Origin: Sediminimonas sp.
GTDB taxonomy: Bacteria > Pseudomonadota > Alphaproteobacteria > Rhodobacterales > Rhodobacteraceae
Direction: 5' to 3'
DNA: 64,000 bases
Assembly: GCF_024637375.1 (NCBI RefSeq)
Contig: NZ_JAGXFK010000058.1
Coordinates: 1-64,000 of the forward strand
The position numbers and the translations under genes were made by a program. Under the pieces are notes generated by a model that made no database searches, had not been told where the DNA came from, and saw only the letters and a program-made list of their open reading frames with translations. Every line of letters starts with the position of its first letter. Position 1 is the stretch's first letter. This document shows positions 36,401 through 45,737 of this stretch, in pieces.

Positions 36401-36632
36401 GGGTGTCGAAGCCGCGCATCCGGTGCCAGCGGGTCAGGATGTCCTGAAGCGTGTTGTTGAAGGCGTGCCCCATGTGCAGGCTGCCGGTCACGTTGGGCGG
36501 CGGGATCATGATGCAGAAGGTCTCGGCGCCATCGCGCGCGCCGGCGCCGGCCTTGAACGCGCCGGCCTCTTCCCACGCCTTGTAAAGCCGCGCCTCGGCC
36601 TCGGCCGCGTCGAATGTCTTTTCCATCGCCAT
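33471..36632 (-). CDS. valS: Valyl-tRNA synthetase with unusual internal insertions
   Basis: A 1053-residue class Ia synthetase charging tRNA-Val. HIGH motif: [20 protein letters not shown] motif: [13 protein letters not shown]; a C-terminal coiled-coil arm ([20 protein letters not shown]). It is longer than relatives of about 1000 residues because of two odd stretches. Around residues 400-451 there is a Ser/Gly/Asp-rich insert (ending [16 protein letters not shown]) encoded by tandem palindromes. Around residues 534-612 the DNA is markedly less GC-rich. Catalytic motifs on both sides are intact, so the protein is presumably active. Start MAMEKTFDA at 36632. Confidence 0.95.
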   Translation of the reverse strand: MAMEKTFDAAEAEARLYKAWEEAGAFKAGAGARDGAETFCIMIPPPNVTGSLHMGHAFNNTLQDILTRWHRMRGFDTLWQPGQDHAGIATQMVVERDLAKEGKRRTDFTRQEFLAKVWEWKQESGGAIINQLRRLGASCDWSRNAFTMSGAPGAPAGEEGNFHDAVIRVFVDMYNKGLIYRGKRLVNWDPHFETAISDLEVENVEVPGHMWHFKYPLAGGETYEYLEKDEDGNVIFREERDYISIATTRPETMLGDGAVAVHPSDARYAPIVGKLCEIPVGPKEHRRLIPIITDDYPDPNFGSGAVKITGAHDANDYAVAERANIPMYRLMDTKAHMRDDGAPYADCAKRAQQIAEGAEFTAQEVDTLNLVPDHLRGLDRFEARRKVVEEITAEGLAVMMPSSSADHPPSSSGSTGGSRPAAATSSSGATRGSRDQDIPDQVGDDGFAGDDVTMVPLVEAKPIMQPFGDRSKVVIEPMLTDQWFVDTAQIVQPAIDAVTGGDVTIMPDQDRKVYLHWLENIEPWCISRQLWWGHQVPVWYDLYGNEFCASSEAEVAEKAKAFHKKTTPHATIDVIFDDGFILSEPDSAGRPQANPPSRGSGWVGDPESERTTIGLTRDPDVLDTWFSSGLWPIGTLGWPEDTEALRKYFPTDVLITGFDIIFFWVARMMMMQYAVVGQKPFHTVYVHALVRDETGKKMSKSLGNVLDPIELIDDYGADAVRFTLTAMAAMGRDLKLSKDRIAGYRNFGTKIWNATRFAEMNGVYEGHAPAPTPPAASRTVNRWIIGEVGRIREEVDAALTAYRFNDAANSLYAFVWGKVCDWYVEFSKPLLMDGSAEDQAETRATMAWVLDQCLILLHPIMPFVTEELWQVTTRRDGLLALAPWPEYGAELVDADADREMNWVISLIEGIRSARAQMHVPAGLQIPMLVADLDTAGHAAWARNEALITKLARIDTLTEAADFPKGTVTVPVEGGTFGLPLAGVIDVDAEKARLQKAHAKLEKELAGLRGRLNNPKFAESAPAEVVEETRENLAAREEEEARLNAALARLAEIG
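35278..35434. repeat. Tandem palindromic repeat element inside valS
   Basis: Three consecutive dyads: ATCCCCGA/TCGGGGAT (35301-35321), ATCCTCGGG/CCCGAGGAT (35336-35358) and ATCCTCCGG/CCGGAGGAT (35381-35403). They are bounded by repeated GTCATCC / GGATGAC ends (two GTCATCCCC copies at 35280 and 35298). This is the form of the intergenic palindromic repeats of alphaproteobacteria whose translation gives PDQVGDDG-like peptides. Here it lies in-frame in an essential gene. Confidence 0.85.
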
Positions 36633-36718
36633 GGTGCCTGGTCCCGCTGATCCGTTTGCGCCCCCGTCTAGCGAATTGGCGGGCCAAGGGAAAGCCGGTT
36701 GTCGCGGCCTGTCCGGGG

Positions 36719-37150
36719 TCAGGCGCGGTCGAGCTTGGTGCTCAGGTGAATGAGCGATTCCGACGAGCGCACGCCCTTCGCCTCGCCGATCCGGTCGAGC
36801 GTCTCATCGAGGGCCGCGGTGCTGTCGGCGGCCAGTTCCACGATCATGTCGAACCGGCCCGAGGCGGTGTGCACGCGCTTGACCTGCGACAGGGTTTTCA
36901 GCCGCGCCAGCACCGCGGCGCCGGCGCGCGGTTCGACCGACAGCAGCGCCGTGGCGTGCAGCGGCGGGCGCGCCTGCGCGCCGCGGCGCAGGGTGTAGCC
37001 GGCGATGGCGCCGCCGGCTTCCAGCCGGTCGATGCGGGCCTGAACGGTGGTGCGCGCCAGCCCCAGCCGCCGCGCCAGAGTGGCCACCGGCAGGCGGGCA
37101 TTTTCGGCCAGAAGGGCCATCAGTGCCGCATCGGTTTCGTCGGTTTGCAT
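36719..37150 (-). CDS. Lrp/AsnC-family transcriptional regulator
   Basis: A 143-residue Lrp/AsnC protein. The HTH spans about residues 4-50 ([38 protein letters not shown]), and the RAM ligand domain follows with [21 protein letters not shown] 37150. It is divergent from a PLP decarboxylase and likely regulates it in response to an amino acid such as lysine or ornithine (inference). Confidence 0.92.
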   Translation of the reverse strand: MQTDETDAALMALLAENARLPVATLARRLGLARTTVQARIDRLEAGGAIAGYTLRRGAQARPPLHATALLSVEPRAGAAVLARLKTLSQVKRVHTASGRFDMIVELAADSTAALDETLDRIGEAKGVRSSESLIHLSTKLDRA

Positions 37151-37179
37151 TATCACCCCGTCATAATGTGTCACATCCC

Positions 37180-37193
37180 TGTCAATATAGACA
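37180..37193. promoter_or_regulatory. Candidate Lrp-type operator
   Basis: TGTCAATATAGACA, a dyad with an AT-rich centre, lies midway in the 111-bp divergent gap between the Lrp gene and the decarboxylase. A TGTCA-like half-site (TGTGTCAC) is 14 bases upstream. Position and form suit an Lrp/AsnC site. Confidence 0.5.
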
Positions 37194-37261
37194 AGGTGAC
37201 GACAGGAATCGACAGCATTTCGCCCCAGACTGGAGAAAACGAGCAGCAGGAGACCCCGAAC

Positions 37262-38392
37262 ATGCGCGCAGAGCCCCTTTGGCGTGACCCCCTGACCCAC
37301 CTGGCCCGCGTGCGGCCCGACACGGCGGTGATGTATTTCTGCCCGGCGGTGTTGCAGGCCAACGCGCGGCGGTTCCGGGCCGGGTTCGACGGGTTGGTAA
37401 CCTACGCGGTCAAGGCCAACCCGCGCGCCGAGGTGCTGGAAAACCTCGCCGCCGCCGGGGTGCGCGCCTTTGACGTGGCCTCGCCGGCCGAGATGCGCGC
37501 GGCGCGCGCGGCCTGTCCCGACGCGGTGCTGCACTACAATAACCCCGTGCGCTCGCCCGACGAGGTGGCAGCGGGCGTGGCGCTTGGGGTGGCATCGTGG
37601 TCGGTCGATTGCGCGGCCGAGTTGGACAAGCTGGCCGATGTGCCGCGCACCGCCGAAGTGAGCGTGCGCCTGGCGCTGCCGGTCAAGGGCGCGGCCTATG
37701 ACTTCGGCGACAAGTTCGGCGCCAACCCCGAGGCGGCCGAGAAATTGCTGGCCCGCGTGGCGGAGATGGGGTTCACCCCGGCGATGACCTTCCACCCCGG
37801 CACCCAGTGCGCCGATCCGTCCGCCTGGGCGGCCTATGTCGCGGCCTGCGCCGACGTGGCCTGCCGCGCCGGCGTGCGGCTGGCGCGGCTCAACGTCGGT
37901 GGCGGCTTTGCCGCGCATCGCGCCGGCGCCGATGCGCCGGACCTCGACGCCATTTTCACCCGTATCCGCGCGGCGGTGGACGCGGCCTTTGGCGCCGATG
38001 CGCCGGCGCTGGTGTGCGAGCCGGGCCGCGCCATGGTGGCCGAGGCGTTCACCCTGGCTGCGCGCGTCAAGGCGCGGCGCCCGGGCGGGGCGGTGTTCAT
38101 CAACGACGGCATCTATGGCGGGCTGTCCGAAATGCGCGACCTCGCGCAGGGCGACCGGATCACCGTGCACGCGCCCGACGGCGCCCCGCGCCGGGGCGCC
38201 CCGCAGCCACGCGTGGTGTTCGGACCGACCTGCGACAGCCTCGATCGGCTGCCCGACCCGGTGGCCCTGCCGGGCGACGTGGCCGACGGCGACTACCTGC
38301 TGTTCCACGGGCAGGGGGCCTATTCGCTGGCGCTTGCCACCGGGTTCAACGGCTATGGCCCGGGCGATCCGATCACTGTCGGCCGGCTGTGA
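37262..38392 (+). CDS. Fold-type III PLP decarboxylase (ornithine/lysine type)
   Basis: A 376-residue alanine-racemase-fold decarboxylase of the eukaryotic-type ODC family, making putrescine or cadaverine. The PLP lysine is in VTYAVKANPRAEVL, the phosphate-binding loop is LNVGGGFAAHRAG, and the active-site cysteine motif is VVFGPTCDSLDRLP. ATG 37262 follows CAGGAG. It is divergently arranged with an Lrp regulator. Substrate preference cannot be decided from sequence alone. Confidence 0.9.
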   Translation: MRAEPLWRDPLTHLARVRPDTAVMYFCPAVLQANARRFRAGFDGLVTYAVKANPRAEVLENLAAAGVRAFDVASPAEMRAARAACPDAVLHYNNPVRSPDEVAAGVALGVASWSVDCAAELDKLADVPRTAEVSVRLALPVKGAAYDFGDKFGANPEAAEKLLARVAEMGFTPAMTFHPGTQCADPSAWAAYVAACADVACRAGVRLARLNVGGGFAAHRAGADAPDLDAIFTRIRAAVDAAFGADAPALVCEPGRAMVAEAFTLAARVKARRPGGAVFINDGIYGGLSEMRDLAQGDRITVHAPDGAPRRGAPQPRVVFGPTCDSLDRLPDPVALPGDVADGDYLLFHGQGAYSLALATGFNGYGPGDPITVGRL

Positions 38393-38453
38393 TCCACTGG
38401 ACAGTGCCGCACGGTGAGCTAGGGTGCGCCCGAGACAGCGAATGGGGCGCATC

Positions 38454-40760
38454 ATGGAAAAATTCGGCAAAAGCCAGCCAATCACGCGGATCGAGGACCA
38501 GCGATTCCTGACCGGGCATGGCGAATACGTGGACGATATCGCGCCTGCGGGCGCGCTGCACGCGCTTGTTTTCCGCTCGCCGGTGGCGCACGGGCGGATC
38601 ACGGCGCTTGACGTGGGTGCCGCGCGCGACGCCGAGGGCGTGCACATGGTCGTCACCGCCGCCGATCTCGACGCCGCCGGCATCACCGCCGGCATCTGGG
38701 GCATCACGATTGAAAACCGCGACGGCACCCCCGCCGCCGGCCCCGAGCGGCCGATCCTGGCACGCGACCGGCTGCGCCATGTCGGCGAACCCGTCGCGGT
38801 GGTCATCGCCGAAACGCTGGACCATGCGCGCGACGCCGCCGAGCTGATCGAACTGGATTATGACGATCTGCCCGCCAAGCTGGGCCTTGCGCCGGGGGGC
38901 GAGGCGATTCACCCCGACGCGGCGCCCGACAACCGCGCCTTTGACTGGGCGATGGGGGACGAGGCCGCCTGCGCATCGGCGCTGGAGCGCGCCGCGCACG
39001 TGGTGCGCATGCAGGTGGACGACAACCGCGTGATCGTGAACTCGATGGAACCACGCGGCTGTTTCGCCGAATGGCAGGGCGGGCGGCTGCACCTGTCGTT
39101 CAACGGGCAGGGCGTGTGGGGGCCCAAGGCGCAGATCGCGCGCGTCCTGGGTCTTGACCGCGACCAGGTGCGCGTGACCAACCCCGATGTCGGCGGCGGC
39201 TTCGGGATGAAGGCGCCGCCCTACAACGAGTATTTCGTCGTCGCCCACGCCGCGCGCGCGCTGGGCCGGCCGGTGCGCTGGATGTCCGAGCGCACCGAGG
39301 CGATGCTGAGCGATCACGCCGGCCGCGACCTGACCCACGAGGTGATGATGGGCTTCGACGCCGATCACCGGATCACCGGCTACCGGGTGGACTCGCGCTG
39401 TAACCTGGGCGCCTACAACAGCAATTTCGGCCAGATCATCCAGACGACGCTGTTTTCCAAGGTGATGATGGGCACCTACGACGTGCAGGACACGTTCCTG
39501 CATGTCGAAGGGTACTACACCAACACCACGCAGGTGGATGCCTATCGCGGCGCCGGTCGGCCCGAGGCGATCTATCTGCTGGAGCGCGTCATGGACATGG
39601 CCGCGCGCGAACTGGGCGTCGATCCGTGGGAGTTGCGCCGGCGCAACTTCATCCCGGCCGATGCCTTTCCATATGTCAGCGCCACCGGCGAAACCTACGA
39701 CGTGGGCGATTTCGCCCGCGTTCTGAACCACGCCGAAGCCGCCGCCGACCGTGACGGGTTCGAAGCCCGGCGCGCGGCCAGCGCCGCGCGGGGGCGGCTG
39801 CGCGGCATGGGGCTGGCCTATTACATCGAAAGCATCCTGGGCGATCCGTCCGAGGGCGCCAAGGTGGAATTCGGCGCTGACGGCACCGCCACGATCTATG
39901 TCGGCACGCAAAGCAACGGGCAGGGGCATGAAACCGTCTATGCGCATTTCCTGTCGGATCAGACCGGCATCCCGCCCGATCGCATCCGCGTGGTACAGGG
40001 CGATTCGGACCTGATCGAAAAGGGCGGCGGCACCGGCGGGTCACGCTCGGTCACCGTGCAGGCCAACGCCACGCTGGCCACGGTCGATGTGATGGTCGCT
40101 GCCTTCACCCCTTACCTGGCCGAGAAACTGGGCGTGGATGAAAGCGCCGTCAGCTTCGACCATGAGACTTTTCGCGCGCCCGGATCGAACCTGACGCCGA
40201 CGCTGCTGGAGGCGGCGCAGATGGCCCTTGCCGACGGGCGCACTGACCTTCTGGTGCACGAGGCGCGCGCCACCCTGCCGGCGCGCAGCTACCCCAACGG
40301 CGCCCATGTGGCCGAGGTGGAAGTGGACCCCGATACCGGCAAGGTCACGCTCGACCGCTACACGGTCGTGGACGATTTCGGCAACCTCATCAACCCGCTG
40401 CTGGCCGAGGGGCAGGTGCATGGCGGGGTGGCGCAGGGCGTGGGCCAGGCCCTTACCGAACACACGGTATTCGACGAGGACGGGCAGTTGCTCACGGCAA
40501 CGTTCATGGACTACGCCATGCCGAGGGCCGATGATCTGCCGATGATCGGTTTCGCGACCGAACCCGTGCCCTCGACCGCCAACCCGATGGGAATGAAGGG
40601 CTGCGGCGAGGCCGGCACCGTGGGCGCGATGGCAGCCACCGCCAACGCGGTGCTCGATGCGCTGTGGGCGCGCGGGGTACGCCGGGCGGACATGCCGTTC
40701 ACGCCGTCGCGCGTTTGGGAGATGCTCAATGAAGATGGAACGCCTCAGGCGGCTGAGTAA
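38454..40760 (+). CDS. Xanthine dehydrogenase-family molybdopterin-binding subunit (CoxL-like)
   Basis: A 768-residue molybdenum hydroxylase large subunit. N-terminal FGKSQPITRIEDQRFLTG, molybdopterin loops DVGGGFGMKAP and TGGSRSVTVQANAT, and the C-terminal GCGEAGTVGAMA with the catalytic Glu are all present. The loop VDAYRGAGRPEAIYL lacks the AYRCSFR signature of true CO dehydrogenase, so it is a form-II-type or other aldehyde/heterocycle hydroxylase. The FAD and 2Fe-2S subunits are not next to it, which is unusual. ATG 38454 chosen; ATG 38442 is possible. Confidence 0.88.
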   Translation: MEKFGKSQPITRIEDQRFLTGHGEYVDDIAPAGALHALVFRSPVAHGRITALDVGAARDAEGVHMVVTAADLDAAGITAGIWGITIENRDGTPAAGPERPILARDRLRHVGEPVAVVIAETLDHARDAAELIELDYDDLPAKLGLAPGGEAIHPDAAPDNRAFDWAMGDEAACASALERAAHVVRMQVDDNRVIVNSMEPRGCFAEWQGGRLHLSFNGQGVWGPKAQIARVLGLDRDQVRVTNPDVGGGFGMKAPPYNEYFVVAHAARALGRPVRWMSERTEAMLSDHAGRDLTHEVMMGFDADHRITGYRVDSRCNLGAYNSNFGQIIQTTLFSKVMMGTYDVQDTFLHVEGYYTNTTQVDAYRGAGRPEAIYLLERVMDMAARELGVDPWELRRRNFIPADAFPYVSATGETYDVGDFARVLNHAEAAADRDGFEARRAASAARGRLRGMGLAYYIESILGDPSEGAKVEFGADGTATIYVGTQSNGQGHETVYAHFLSDQTGIPPDRIRVVQGDSDLIEKGGGTGGSRSVTVQANATLATVDVMVAAFTPYLAEKLGVDESAVSFDHETFRAPGSNLTPTLLEAAQMALADGRTDLLVHEARATLPARSYPNGAHVAEVEVDPDTGKVTLDRYTVVDDFGNLINPLLAEGQVHGGVAQGVGQALTEHTVFDEDGQLLTATFMDYAMPRADDLPMIGFATEPVPSTANPMGMKGCGEAGTVGAMAATANAVLDALWARGVRRADMPFTPSRVWEMLNEDGTPQAAE

Positions 40761-41796
40761 GAGCTTTCTCGAATGGGTCCGCCCCGGGCAGCGCGCGGGG
40801 CACACGCCGCTGTCCGAGAGGCGCGGGTCGCAGACCCACGTCATCATCCTCGATGGCACCATGTCGACGCTGGAGCCCGGCGACGAAACCAATGCCGGGC
40901 TGACCTACAAGCTGCTGTGCGAGGCGCGCCCGGCGCTGTCGCTTTACTACGAGGCGGGGCTGCAATGGTGCGACTGGCGCACCACCCATCACGTCATGAT
41001 GGGGCGCGGCATCAACCAGCAGATCCGGCGCGCCTACGGTTTCCTTGCCAGCCGCTATCGGCCCGGGGACCGGATTTTCCTGATGGGGTACTCGCGCGGC
41101 GCCTACGCGGTGCGCTCGCTGGCGGGGATGATCGACCGGGTCGGCCTGCTGCGCGCCACGTGCGCGACCGAACGTAACATCCGCCAGACCTATCGGCTCT
41201 ACGCCGCGCCGGGCAAGACCGACCAGGCGCGCGCCTTCGCCGGCGGCCGCTGCCACGCCCACGTTCCGATCGAAGCGGTCGCGGTGTGGGACACGGTCAA
41301 GGCGCTGGGGCTGCGGCTGCCGTTCCTGTGGGAACGCTCGGCGCGCAACCACGCCTTTCACAACCACCACCTGGGGCCGTCGATCCTGCACGGCTTCCAC
41401 GCCCTGGCGCTGGACGAGACGCGCGAGGTCTTCGACCCGGTGCTGTGGGAATGCCCGCCGGAGTGGGAAGGCGATGTGCGCCAGGTCTGGTTTACCGGCA
41501 CCCATGGCGATATCGGCGGGCACCTGGGCGGCTACACCCCGGCGCGGCCGCTGGCCAACATCGCGCTGGTGTGGATGCTGGAGCGGATGGAGGAATGCGC
41601 GCTGCCGCTGCCCGAGGGCTGGTGCGGGCGCTTTCCCACCGACCCGGATGCGCCCAGCGTCGGCACCTGGCGCGGCTGGGGCAAGCTGTTCTGGTTGCGC
41701 AAACGGCGGGTGGTGGGGCGCGACATGTCCGAGCGCCTGCATGAAACCGTGCGTGGCCACCCGGCGGCGCGCGCTGCGCTGGGCGTGACCGCGTGA
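40729..41796 (+). CDS. DUF2235 alpha/beta-hydrolase-like protein
   Basis: A 355-residue DUF2235 protein. It has the nucleophile-elbow-like [16 protein letters not shown] (about residue 121) and the downstream [14 protein letters not shown] block. [19 protein letters not shown] near the N-terminus is the family's first acidic motif. Some relatives are phospholipase-type secretion effectors, but there is no signal peptide or secretion cluster here. The start lies 32 bases inside the previous gene, suggesting coupling. Function unknown. Confidence 0.85.
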   Translation: MKMERLRRLSKSFLEWVRPGQRAGHTPLSERRGSQTHVIILDGTMSTLEPGDETNAGLTYKLLCEARPALSLYYEAGLQWCDWRTTHHVMMGRGINQQIRRAYGFLASRYRPGDRIFLMGYSRGAYAVRSLAGMIDRVGLLRATCATERNIRQTYRLYAAPGKTDQARAFAGGRCHAHVPIEAVAVWDTVKALGLRLPFLWERSARNHAFHNHHLGPSILHGFHALALDETREVFDPVLWECPPEWEGDVRQVWFTGTHGDIGGHLGGYTPARPLANIALVWMLERMEECALPLPEGWCGRFPTDPDAPSVGTWRGWGKLFWLRKRRVVGRDMSERLHETVRGHPAARAALGVTA

Positions 41797-41809
41797 TCCC
41801 CGCGGCGAC

Positions 41810-41851
41810 GTCCAGCCCCCGGCAAACACGCGCGTGCGCCGGGGGCTGGAC
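41810..41851 (+). terminator. Terminator-like hairpin between DUF2235 and ispH
   Basis: A perfect 14-bp stem, GTCCAGCCCCCGGC / GCCGGGGGCTGGAC, with a 14-base loop, 14 bases after the DUF2235 stop. No T-tract follows, so it may act as a partial terminator or 3'-end stabiliser. Confidence 0.65.
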
Positions 41852-41896
41852 GCGCGGCGCGCTTCGTCTTACCTGTGGCGCCGACAGGAGACGCCA

Positions 41897-42847
41897 ATGA
41901 CCACACCGCCCCTCGACCTTTTCCTTGCCGCGCCGCGCGGCTTTTGCGCCGGCGTCGACCGCGCCATCAAGATCGTCGAGATGGCGCTGGAGAAATGGGG
42001 CGCCCCCGTCTACGTGCGCCACGAGATCGTGCACAACCGTTTCGTCGTCGACCGGCTGCGCGACCTGGGCGCGGTTTTTGTCGAGGAACTGTCAGACTGC
42101 CCCGACGACCGCCCGGTGATCTTTTCCGCCCACGGGGTGCCGAAATCGGTGCCCTCGCAGGCGCAGGCACGCAACATGGTCTATGTCGATGCCACCTGCC
42201 CGCTGGTCAGCAAGGTGCATATCGAGGCCGAGCGCCATCATCAGTCGGGCCTTCAGATCATCATGATCGGCCATGCCGGCCACCCTGAAACCATCGGCAC
42301 GACCGGGCAACTGCCACCGGGCGAAGTGCTGCTTGTCGAAACCCCCGAGGACGTGGCGCGCGTCGACGTGCGCGACCCCGAAAAACTGGCCTTCGTCACC
42401 CAGACCACGCTGTCGGTCGACGATACCGCCGATATCGTCGCGGCGCTGCGCGCGCGGTTCCCGCGCATCGTCGGCCCGCACAAGGAAGACATCTGCTACG
42501 CCACCACCAACCGGCAGGAGGCGGTCAAGGCGATGGCGCCGCGCATCGACGCGATGCTGGTGGTGGGGGCGCCGAATTCGTCCAATTCACGGCGGCTGGT
42601 CGAGGTCGCCGCGCGCGCCGGCTGCGGGTACGCGCAGCTTGTCCAGCGCGCCGCCGATATCGACTGGCGCGCGCTCGACGGCATGCGCAGTCTTGGCCTG
42701 ACCGCCGGCGCCTCGGCGCCCGAGGAATTGGTGGACGAGGTGATCGCGGCGCTGCGCACCCGCTACGAGGTAACGGTGCACGAGGTCGAGACCGCCACCG
42801 AAAACGTCGAATTCAAGGTGCCGCGCGCGCTGCGCGCGCCGGCCTGA
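41897..42847 (+). CDS. ispH: 4-hydroxy-3-methylbut-2-enyl diphosphate reductase
   Basis: A 316-residue 4Fe-4S enzyme, the last step of the MEP isoprenoid pathway, giving IPP and DMAPP. The three cluster cysteines are in [26 protein letters not shown] and [12 protein letters not shown]. The substrate histidine is in [12 protein letters not shown] and the Ser/Asn pocket in [12 protein letters not shown]. It starts an IspH-DUF3429-RnhA run. Confidence 0.97.
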   Translation: MTTPPLDLFLAAPRGFCAGVDRAIKIVEMALEKWGAPVYVRHEIVHNRFVVDRLRDLGAVFVEELSDCPDDRPVIFSAHGVPKSVPSQAQARNMVYVDATCPLVSKVHIEAERHHQSGLQIIMIGHAGHPETIGTTGQLPPGEVLLVETPEDVARVDVRDPEKLAFVTQTTLSVDDTADIVAALRARFPRIVGPHKEDICYATTNRQEAVKAMAPRIDAMLVVGAPNSSNSRRLVEVAARAGCGYAQLVQRAADIDWRALDGMRSLGLTAGASAPEELVDEVIAALRTRYEVTVHEVETATENVEFKVPRALRAPA

Positions 42848-42863
42848 GCAGGAGGGCACGGCC

Positions 42864-43316
42864 ATGCGCGCCATCCCCGCCTCGGCGCTGGCCCTCGGGC
42901 TGGCGGGTCTGATCCCGTTCATCTGGTCGGCGGTCAGCGGGCTGGTGCCCGACCTGGGGCTGTGGACGGCGCGCACCATCGGGCCGCGCTTTGCCGGGCC
43001 GTACGTGGGGCTGGCCTATGGCACGGTGATCCTTTCGTTCATGTCCGGCGTCCTGTGGGGCTTTGCCACCCGCGCCAGCGGCCAGGTGGCCGCCAGCGGC
43101 TACGCGCTGTCGGTGATCCCGGCGCTGTGGGCGTTCCTGATGGTCGGCGGCGGGCCGGTCAGTGCGGGCATGAACCTGATGTTCGGGTTCGGCGGCGTGC
43201 TGGGGCTGGACTGGCTGTTCTGGCGTCACGGGCTGGCGCCGCCATGGTGGATGCACCTGCGCGTGCCGCTGACCGCGGTGAGCGTGGCTTGCCTGGCCGC
43301 CAACGTGTTCTTCTGA
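42864..43316 (+). CDS. DUF3429 membrane protein
   Basis: A 150-residue protein with about five hydrophobic helices. It has the DUF3429 features LGLAGLIPF at the start and SFMSGVLWGFATR in the centre. Function unknown. It lies 16 bases after ispH and 21 bases before rnhA. Confidence 0.87.
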   Translation: MRAIPASALALGLAGLIPFIWSAVSGLVPDLGLWTARTIGPRFAGPYVGLAYGTVILSFMSGVLWGFATRASGQVAASGYALSVIPALWAFLMVGGGPVSAGMNLMFGFGGVLGLDWLFWRHGLAPPWWMHLRVPLTAVSVACLAANVFF

Positions 43317-43337
43317 AACCCTTGCCGGAGGCCGCCC

Positions 43338-43814
43338 ATGCCCCATGACCTGATCGCCTATACCGACGGGGCGTGCTCCGGCAATCCCGGGCCCGGGGGC
43401 TGGGGTGTGCTGATGCAGGCGCGCGAGGGCGACCGCGTGGTGAAAGAGCGCGCGCTTTCGGGCGGCGAGGTGGCGACCACCAACAACCGGATGGAGCTGC
43501 TGGCGGCGATCAACGCGCTGGAAAGCCTCGCGCGGCCGTCGGCGATCACCATCATCACCGACAGCACCTATGTGCGCAACGGCGTCACCGGCTGGATCCA
43601 CGGCTGGAAGCGCAACGGCTGGAAGACATCGGCCAAGAAGCCGGTCAAGAATGTCGAGCTGTGGCAGCGTCTGGATGCGGCGCAGGCGCGCCACGACGTG
43701 ACCTGGGAATGGGTCAAGGGCCATGCCGGCCACCCGGAAAACGAGCGCGCCGACGAATTGGCGCGCGCCGGCATGGCGCCGTTCAAACCCGCGCGCGGCG
43801 CCGGGGCGGGCTGA
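43338..43814 (+). CDS. rnhA: Ribonuclease HI
   Basis: A 158-residue endonuclease cleaving RNA in RNA-DNA hybrids. The DEDD active site is complete: [39 protein letters not shown] and the His/Asp loop [23 protein letters not shown] ribosome site. Confidence 0.97.
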   Translation: MPHDLIAYTDGACSGNPGPGGWGVLMQAREGDRVVKERALSGGEVATTNNRMELLAAINALESLARPSAITIITDSTYVRNGVTGWIHGWKRNGWKTSAKKPVKNVELWQRLDAAQARHDVTWEWVKGHAGHPENERADELARAGMAPFKPARGAGAG

Positions 43815-43820
43815 GGCCGC

Positions 43821-44213
43821 TCAGCGCGTCTTGCCGGCCAGGTCGGCCAGGATCGGGCAATCGGGGCGCGCGTCGCCCGCGCAGGCCTCGACCAGATGCG
43901 ACAGGGTGTCGTGCATCGCCCGCAGATCGGCGATCTTGGCCTCGATTCGCGCCATGTGTTCGCGCGCGATCGCCTTCACATCGGCGCTGGCGCGGCTGTC
44001 GTCCTCGTAAAGCGCCAGCAGGGTGCGGCATTCCTCGATGCTGAACCCCAGCGCCCGCGCCCGGCCCAGAAAGCGCAGCTTGTGCAGGTCGCTGTCGCGA
44101 AACCGGCGATAGCCGTTGTCGCCACGCAGCGGCGTGATCAGCCCGATCTGTTCGTAGTAGCGGATCGTCTTGGCCGGCAGGCCCGACAAACGCGCGACAT
44201 CGCCGATATTCAT
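43821..44213 (-). CDS. cueR: MerR-family Cu(I)-responsive regulator CueR
   Basis: A 130-residue MerR regulator. The winged HTH spans residues 1-70 (MNIGDVARLSGLPAKTIRYY), then a dimerisation helix. The metal-binding loop CAGDARPDC gives Cys111 and Cys119, spaced as in CueR, and Ser76 matches the position that is Ser in CueR but Cys in ZntR. This supports a Cu(I)/Ag(I) sensor. No copper ATPase or oxidase is adjacent, so its targets are elsewhere. Confidence 0.85.
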   Translation of the reverse strand: MNIGDVARLSGLPAKTIRYYEQIGLITPLRGDNGYRRFRDSDLHKLRFLGRARALGFSIEECRTLLALYEDDSRASADVKAIAREHMARIEAKIADLRAMHDTLSHLVEACAGDARPDCPILADLAGKTR

Positions 44214-44299
44214 CCGCGGCCCCTTTCATTTCTCTCCCGATACCATGTGACAAAGGTGGCCAACAGCGCCGGGTCAACCCCTGCGCGCCGCTGCCCGGC

Positions 44300-44611
44300 T
44301 CAATAAGCCCCCGAATCGGCCGCGTCGCAGTCGAGAATGCCCAGGATCAGCGCCTGGTCGCCGCGCAACCCGCGCACGCGACAGCCGGTCATCCGTGCCA
44401 TCGCGACGCCGGCCCGCGCTGCCACCGGGCCCAACCGCGGCGCGTATTGCGGGTTGACCCGCACCGCTTCCACCAGCCGCCCGCGACGGCGCAGATCGAA
44501 GGTGCTGCCGCCCACCGTCATCCGCACCGGCGCGACGGCACTGAAATACGGGCTGGGCGCGTCACAGCCCGCCAGTAGCAGCCAAACCAACACCATGCCC
44601 TTGCGAACCAT
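44300..44611 (-). CDS. Small hypothetical lipoprotein
   Basis: A 103-residue protein with a lipoprotein signal peptide and lipobox (VLVWLLLAGCDAPSP, Cys16). The mature part has VRMTVGGSTFDLRRRG and two later cysteines (TGCRVRG, ILDCDA) that could form a disulfide. I do not recognise a named family. Codon use resembles its neighbours. It is divergent from the FadR-type regulator. Confidence 0.7.
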   Translation of the reverse strand: MVRKGMVLVWLLLAGCDAPSPYFSAVAPVRMTVGGSTFDLRRRGRLVEAVRVNPQYAPRLGPVAARAGVAMARMTGCRVRGLRGDQALILGILDCDAADSGAY

Positions 44612-44738
44612 GGCTCAGCCTGCACGCGCGGGCGTAAACGCCGGGTTAACCCGTCTGGCGCGGCGGTGCGAAACGCGGTTGCCGCCCCGGCGCGGCCTGC
44701 CTATTGTTCTTGGCGCCATGAACCGACCCGGAGACCCG

Positions 44739-45512
44739 ATGCCGTTTCGCAAAATCCAGCCCGAGAAGCTTTCGCTCGCCGTGTCGCGCCAGATCGAGCT
44801 GCTGATCCTGCGCGGCATCCTGCGCCCCGGCGAACGCCTCCCCGCCGAGCGGGACCTGGCAGAGCGGCTGGGCGTCTCGCGCCCGTCCCTGCGCGAGGCG
44901 GTGGCCGAACTACAGGACAAGGGCCTGCTGACATCGCGCGCGGGCGCGGGCATCTACGTGGCCGACGTGCTGGGCGGGGCCTTCTCGCCGGCGCTGGTGC
45001 GGCTGTTCTCGGCCCATGACGAGGCGGTGTTCGACTACATCTCGTTTCGCCGCGACATGGAGGGGCTGGCCGCCGAACGCGCCGCCAAGCTGGCCTCGGA
45101 TACCGACCTGCGCGTCATCCAGACCGTATTCGACAAGATGGAAGCCGCCCATGCCAAGCGCAACCCGGCCGACGAGGCGCGGCTCGACGCCGATTTCCAC
45201 CTGTCGATCATCGAGGCCAGCCACAACATCATCATGCTGCACATGATGCGCTCGATGTACCAGTTGCTGCGCGAGGGCGTGTTCTACAACCGCCAGGTCA
45301 TGTTCAAGCAGCGCACCACCCGCGACATGCTGCTCGACCAGCACCGCGCCATCAACGACGCGCTGCAGGCGCGCGACCCGGCCGCCGCGCGCGCCGCGGT
45401 GGAGGCCCACCTGACTTACGTCGAACGCGCCCTCGCCGACCAGCAAACCGCCGATCGCAACGAGGAAATCGCGCACCAGCGCCTCGATCACGAAAAGCTC
45501 AGGCGTACTTGA
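44739..45512 (+). CDS. GntR-family regulator, FadR/PdhR subfamily
   Basis: A 257-residue GntR regulator with an N-terminal winged HTH (LRPGERLPAERDLAERLGVS, RPSLREAVAELQDKG) and a C-terminal FCD ligand domain (DADFHLSIIEASHN, HRAINDALQARDP). The Asp/His residues of the FCD metal site are present. ATG 44739 (MPFRKIQPEKLS) with CGGAGA upstream is chosen over ATG 44718. Family members respond to lactate, glycolate or pyruvate-like acids. Its target is not adjacent. Confidence 0.88.
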   Translation: MPFRKIQPEKLSLAVSRQIELLILRGILRPGERLPAERDLAERLGVSRPSLREAVAELQDKGLLTSRAGAGIYVADVLGGAFSPALVRLFSAHDEAVFDYISFRRDMEGLAAERAAKLASDTDLRVIQTVFDKMEAAHAKRNPADEARLDADFHLSIIEASHNIIMLHMMRSMYQLLREGVFYNRQVMFKQRTTRDMLLDQHRAINDALQARDPAAARAAVEAHLTYVERALADQQTADRNEEIAHQRLDHEKLRRT

Positions 45513-45520
45513 CCGCCCCC

Positions 45521-45556
45521 GGTTTCACCTTTGCGTAAATACTCCCGCCGGAGGCT
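45521..45556 (+). repeat. Dispersed gene-end repeat, type 1 (copy after the FadR-type gene)
   Basis: GGTTTCACCTTTGCGTAAAT then ACTCCCGCCGGAGGC, starting 9 bases after the stop codon, in the same orientation relative to the upstream gene as the other copies. The A/T segment is more diverged than elsewhere. The remaining ~180 bases before the next gene are GC-rich with no visible gene. Confidence 0.75.
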
Positions 45557-45737
45557 CCCGCACCCGCCACGGGTCCAGCCTCATGCAGCGGCGCGGCGCC
45601 TTGACCGCAAACCCGAGCCGGCGCCCGCCGGGCGACGGCGAGACGCCCTGTGCGCGGCCCCCGGCCGCGCGCCGCTGTCTCGACCCCGGCCAGACGGCGA
45701 CAGGGCTTGATGCCGCGCCGCCGCGCGGGCAGTCTGA

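Noticed and set aside
36719-38806. 695-residue minus-strand ORF ending in the Lrp gene
   Set aside because: Only its last 143 residues are real (Lrp); the rest is antisense to the PLP decarboxylase.
43821-44213. Copper-resistance island around cueR
   Set aside because: No copper ATPase, oxidase or chaperone gene lies nearby; only the regulator is present.
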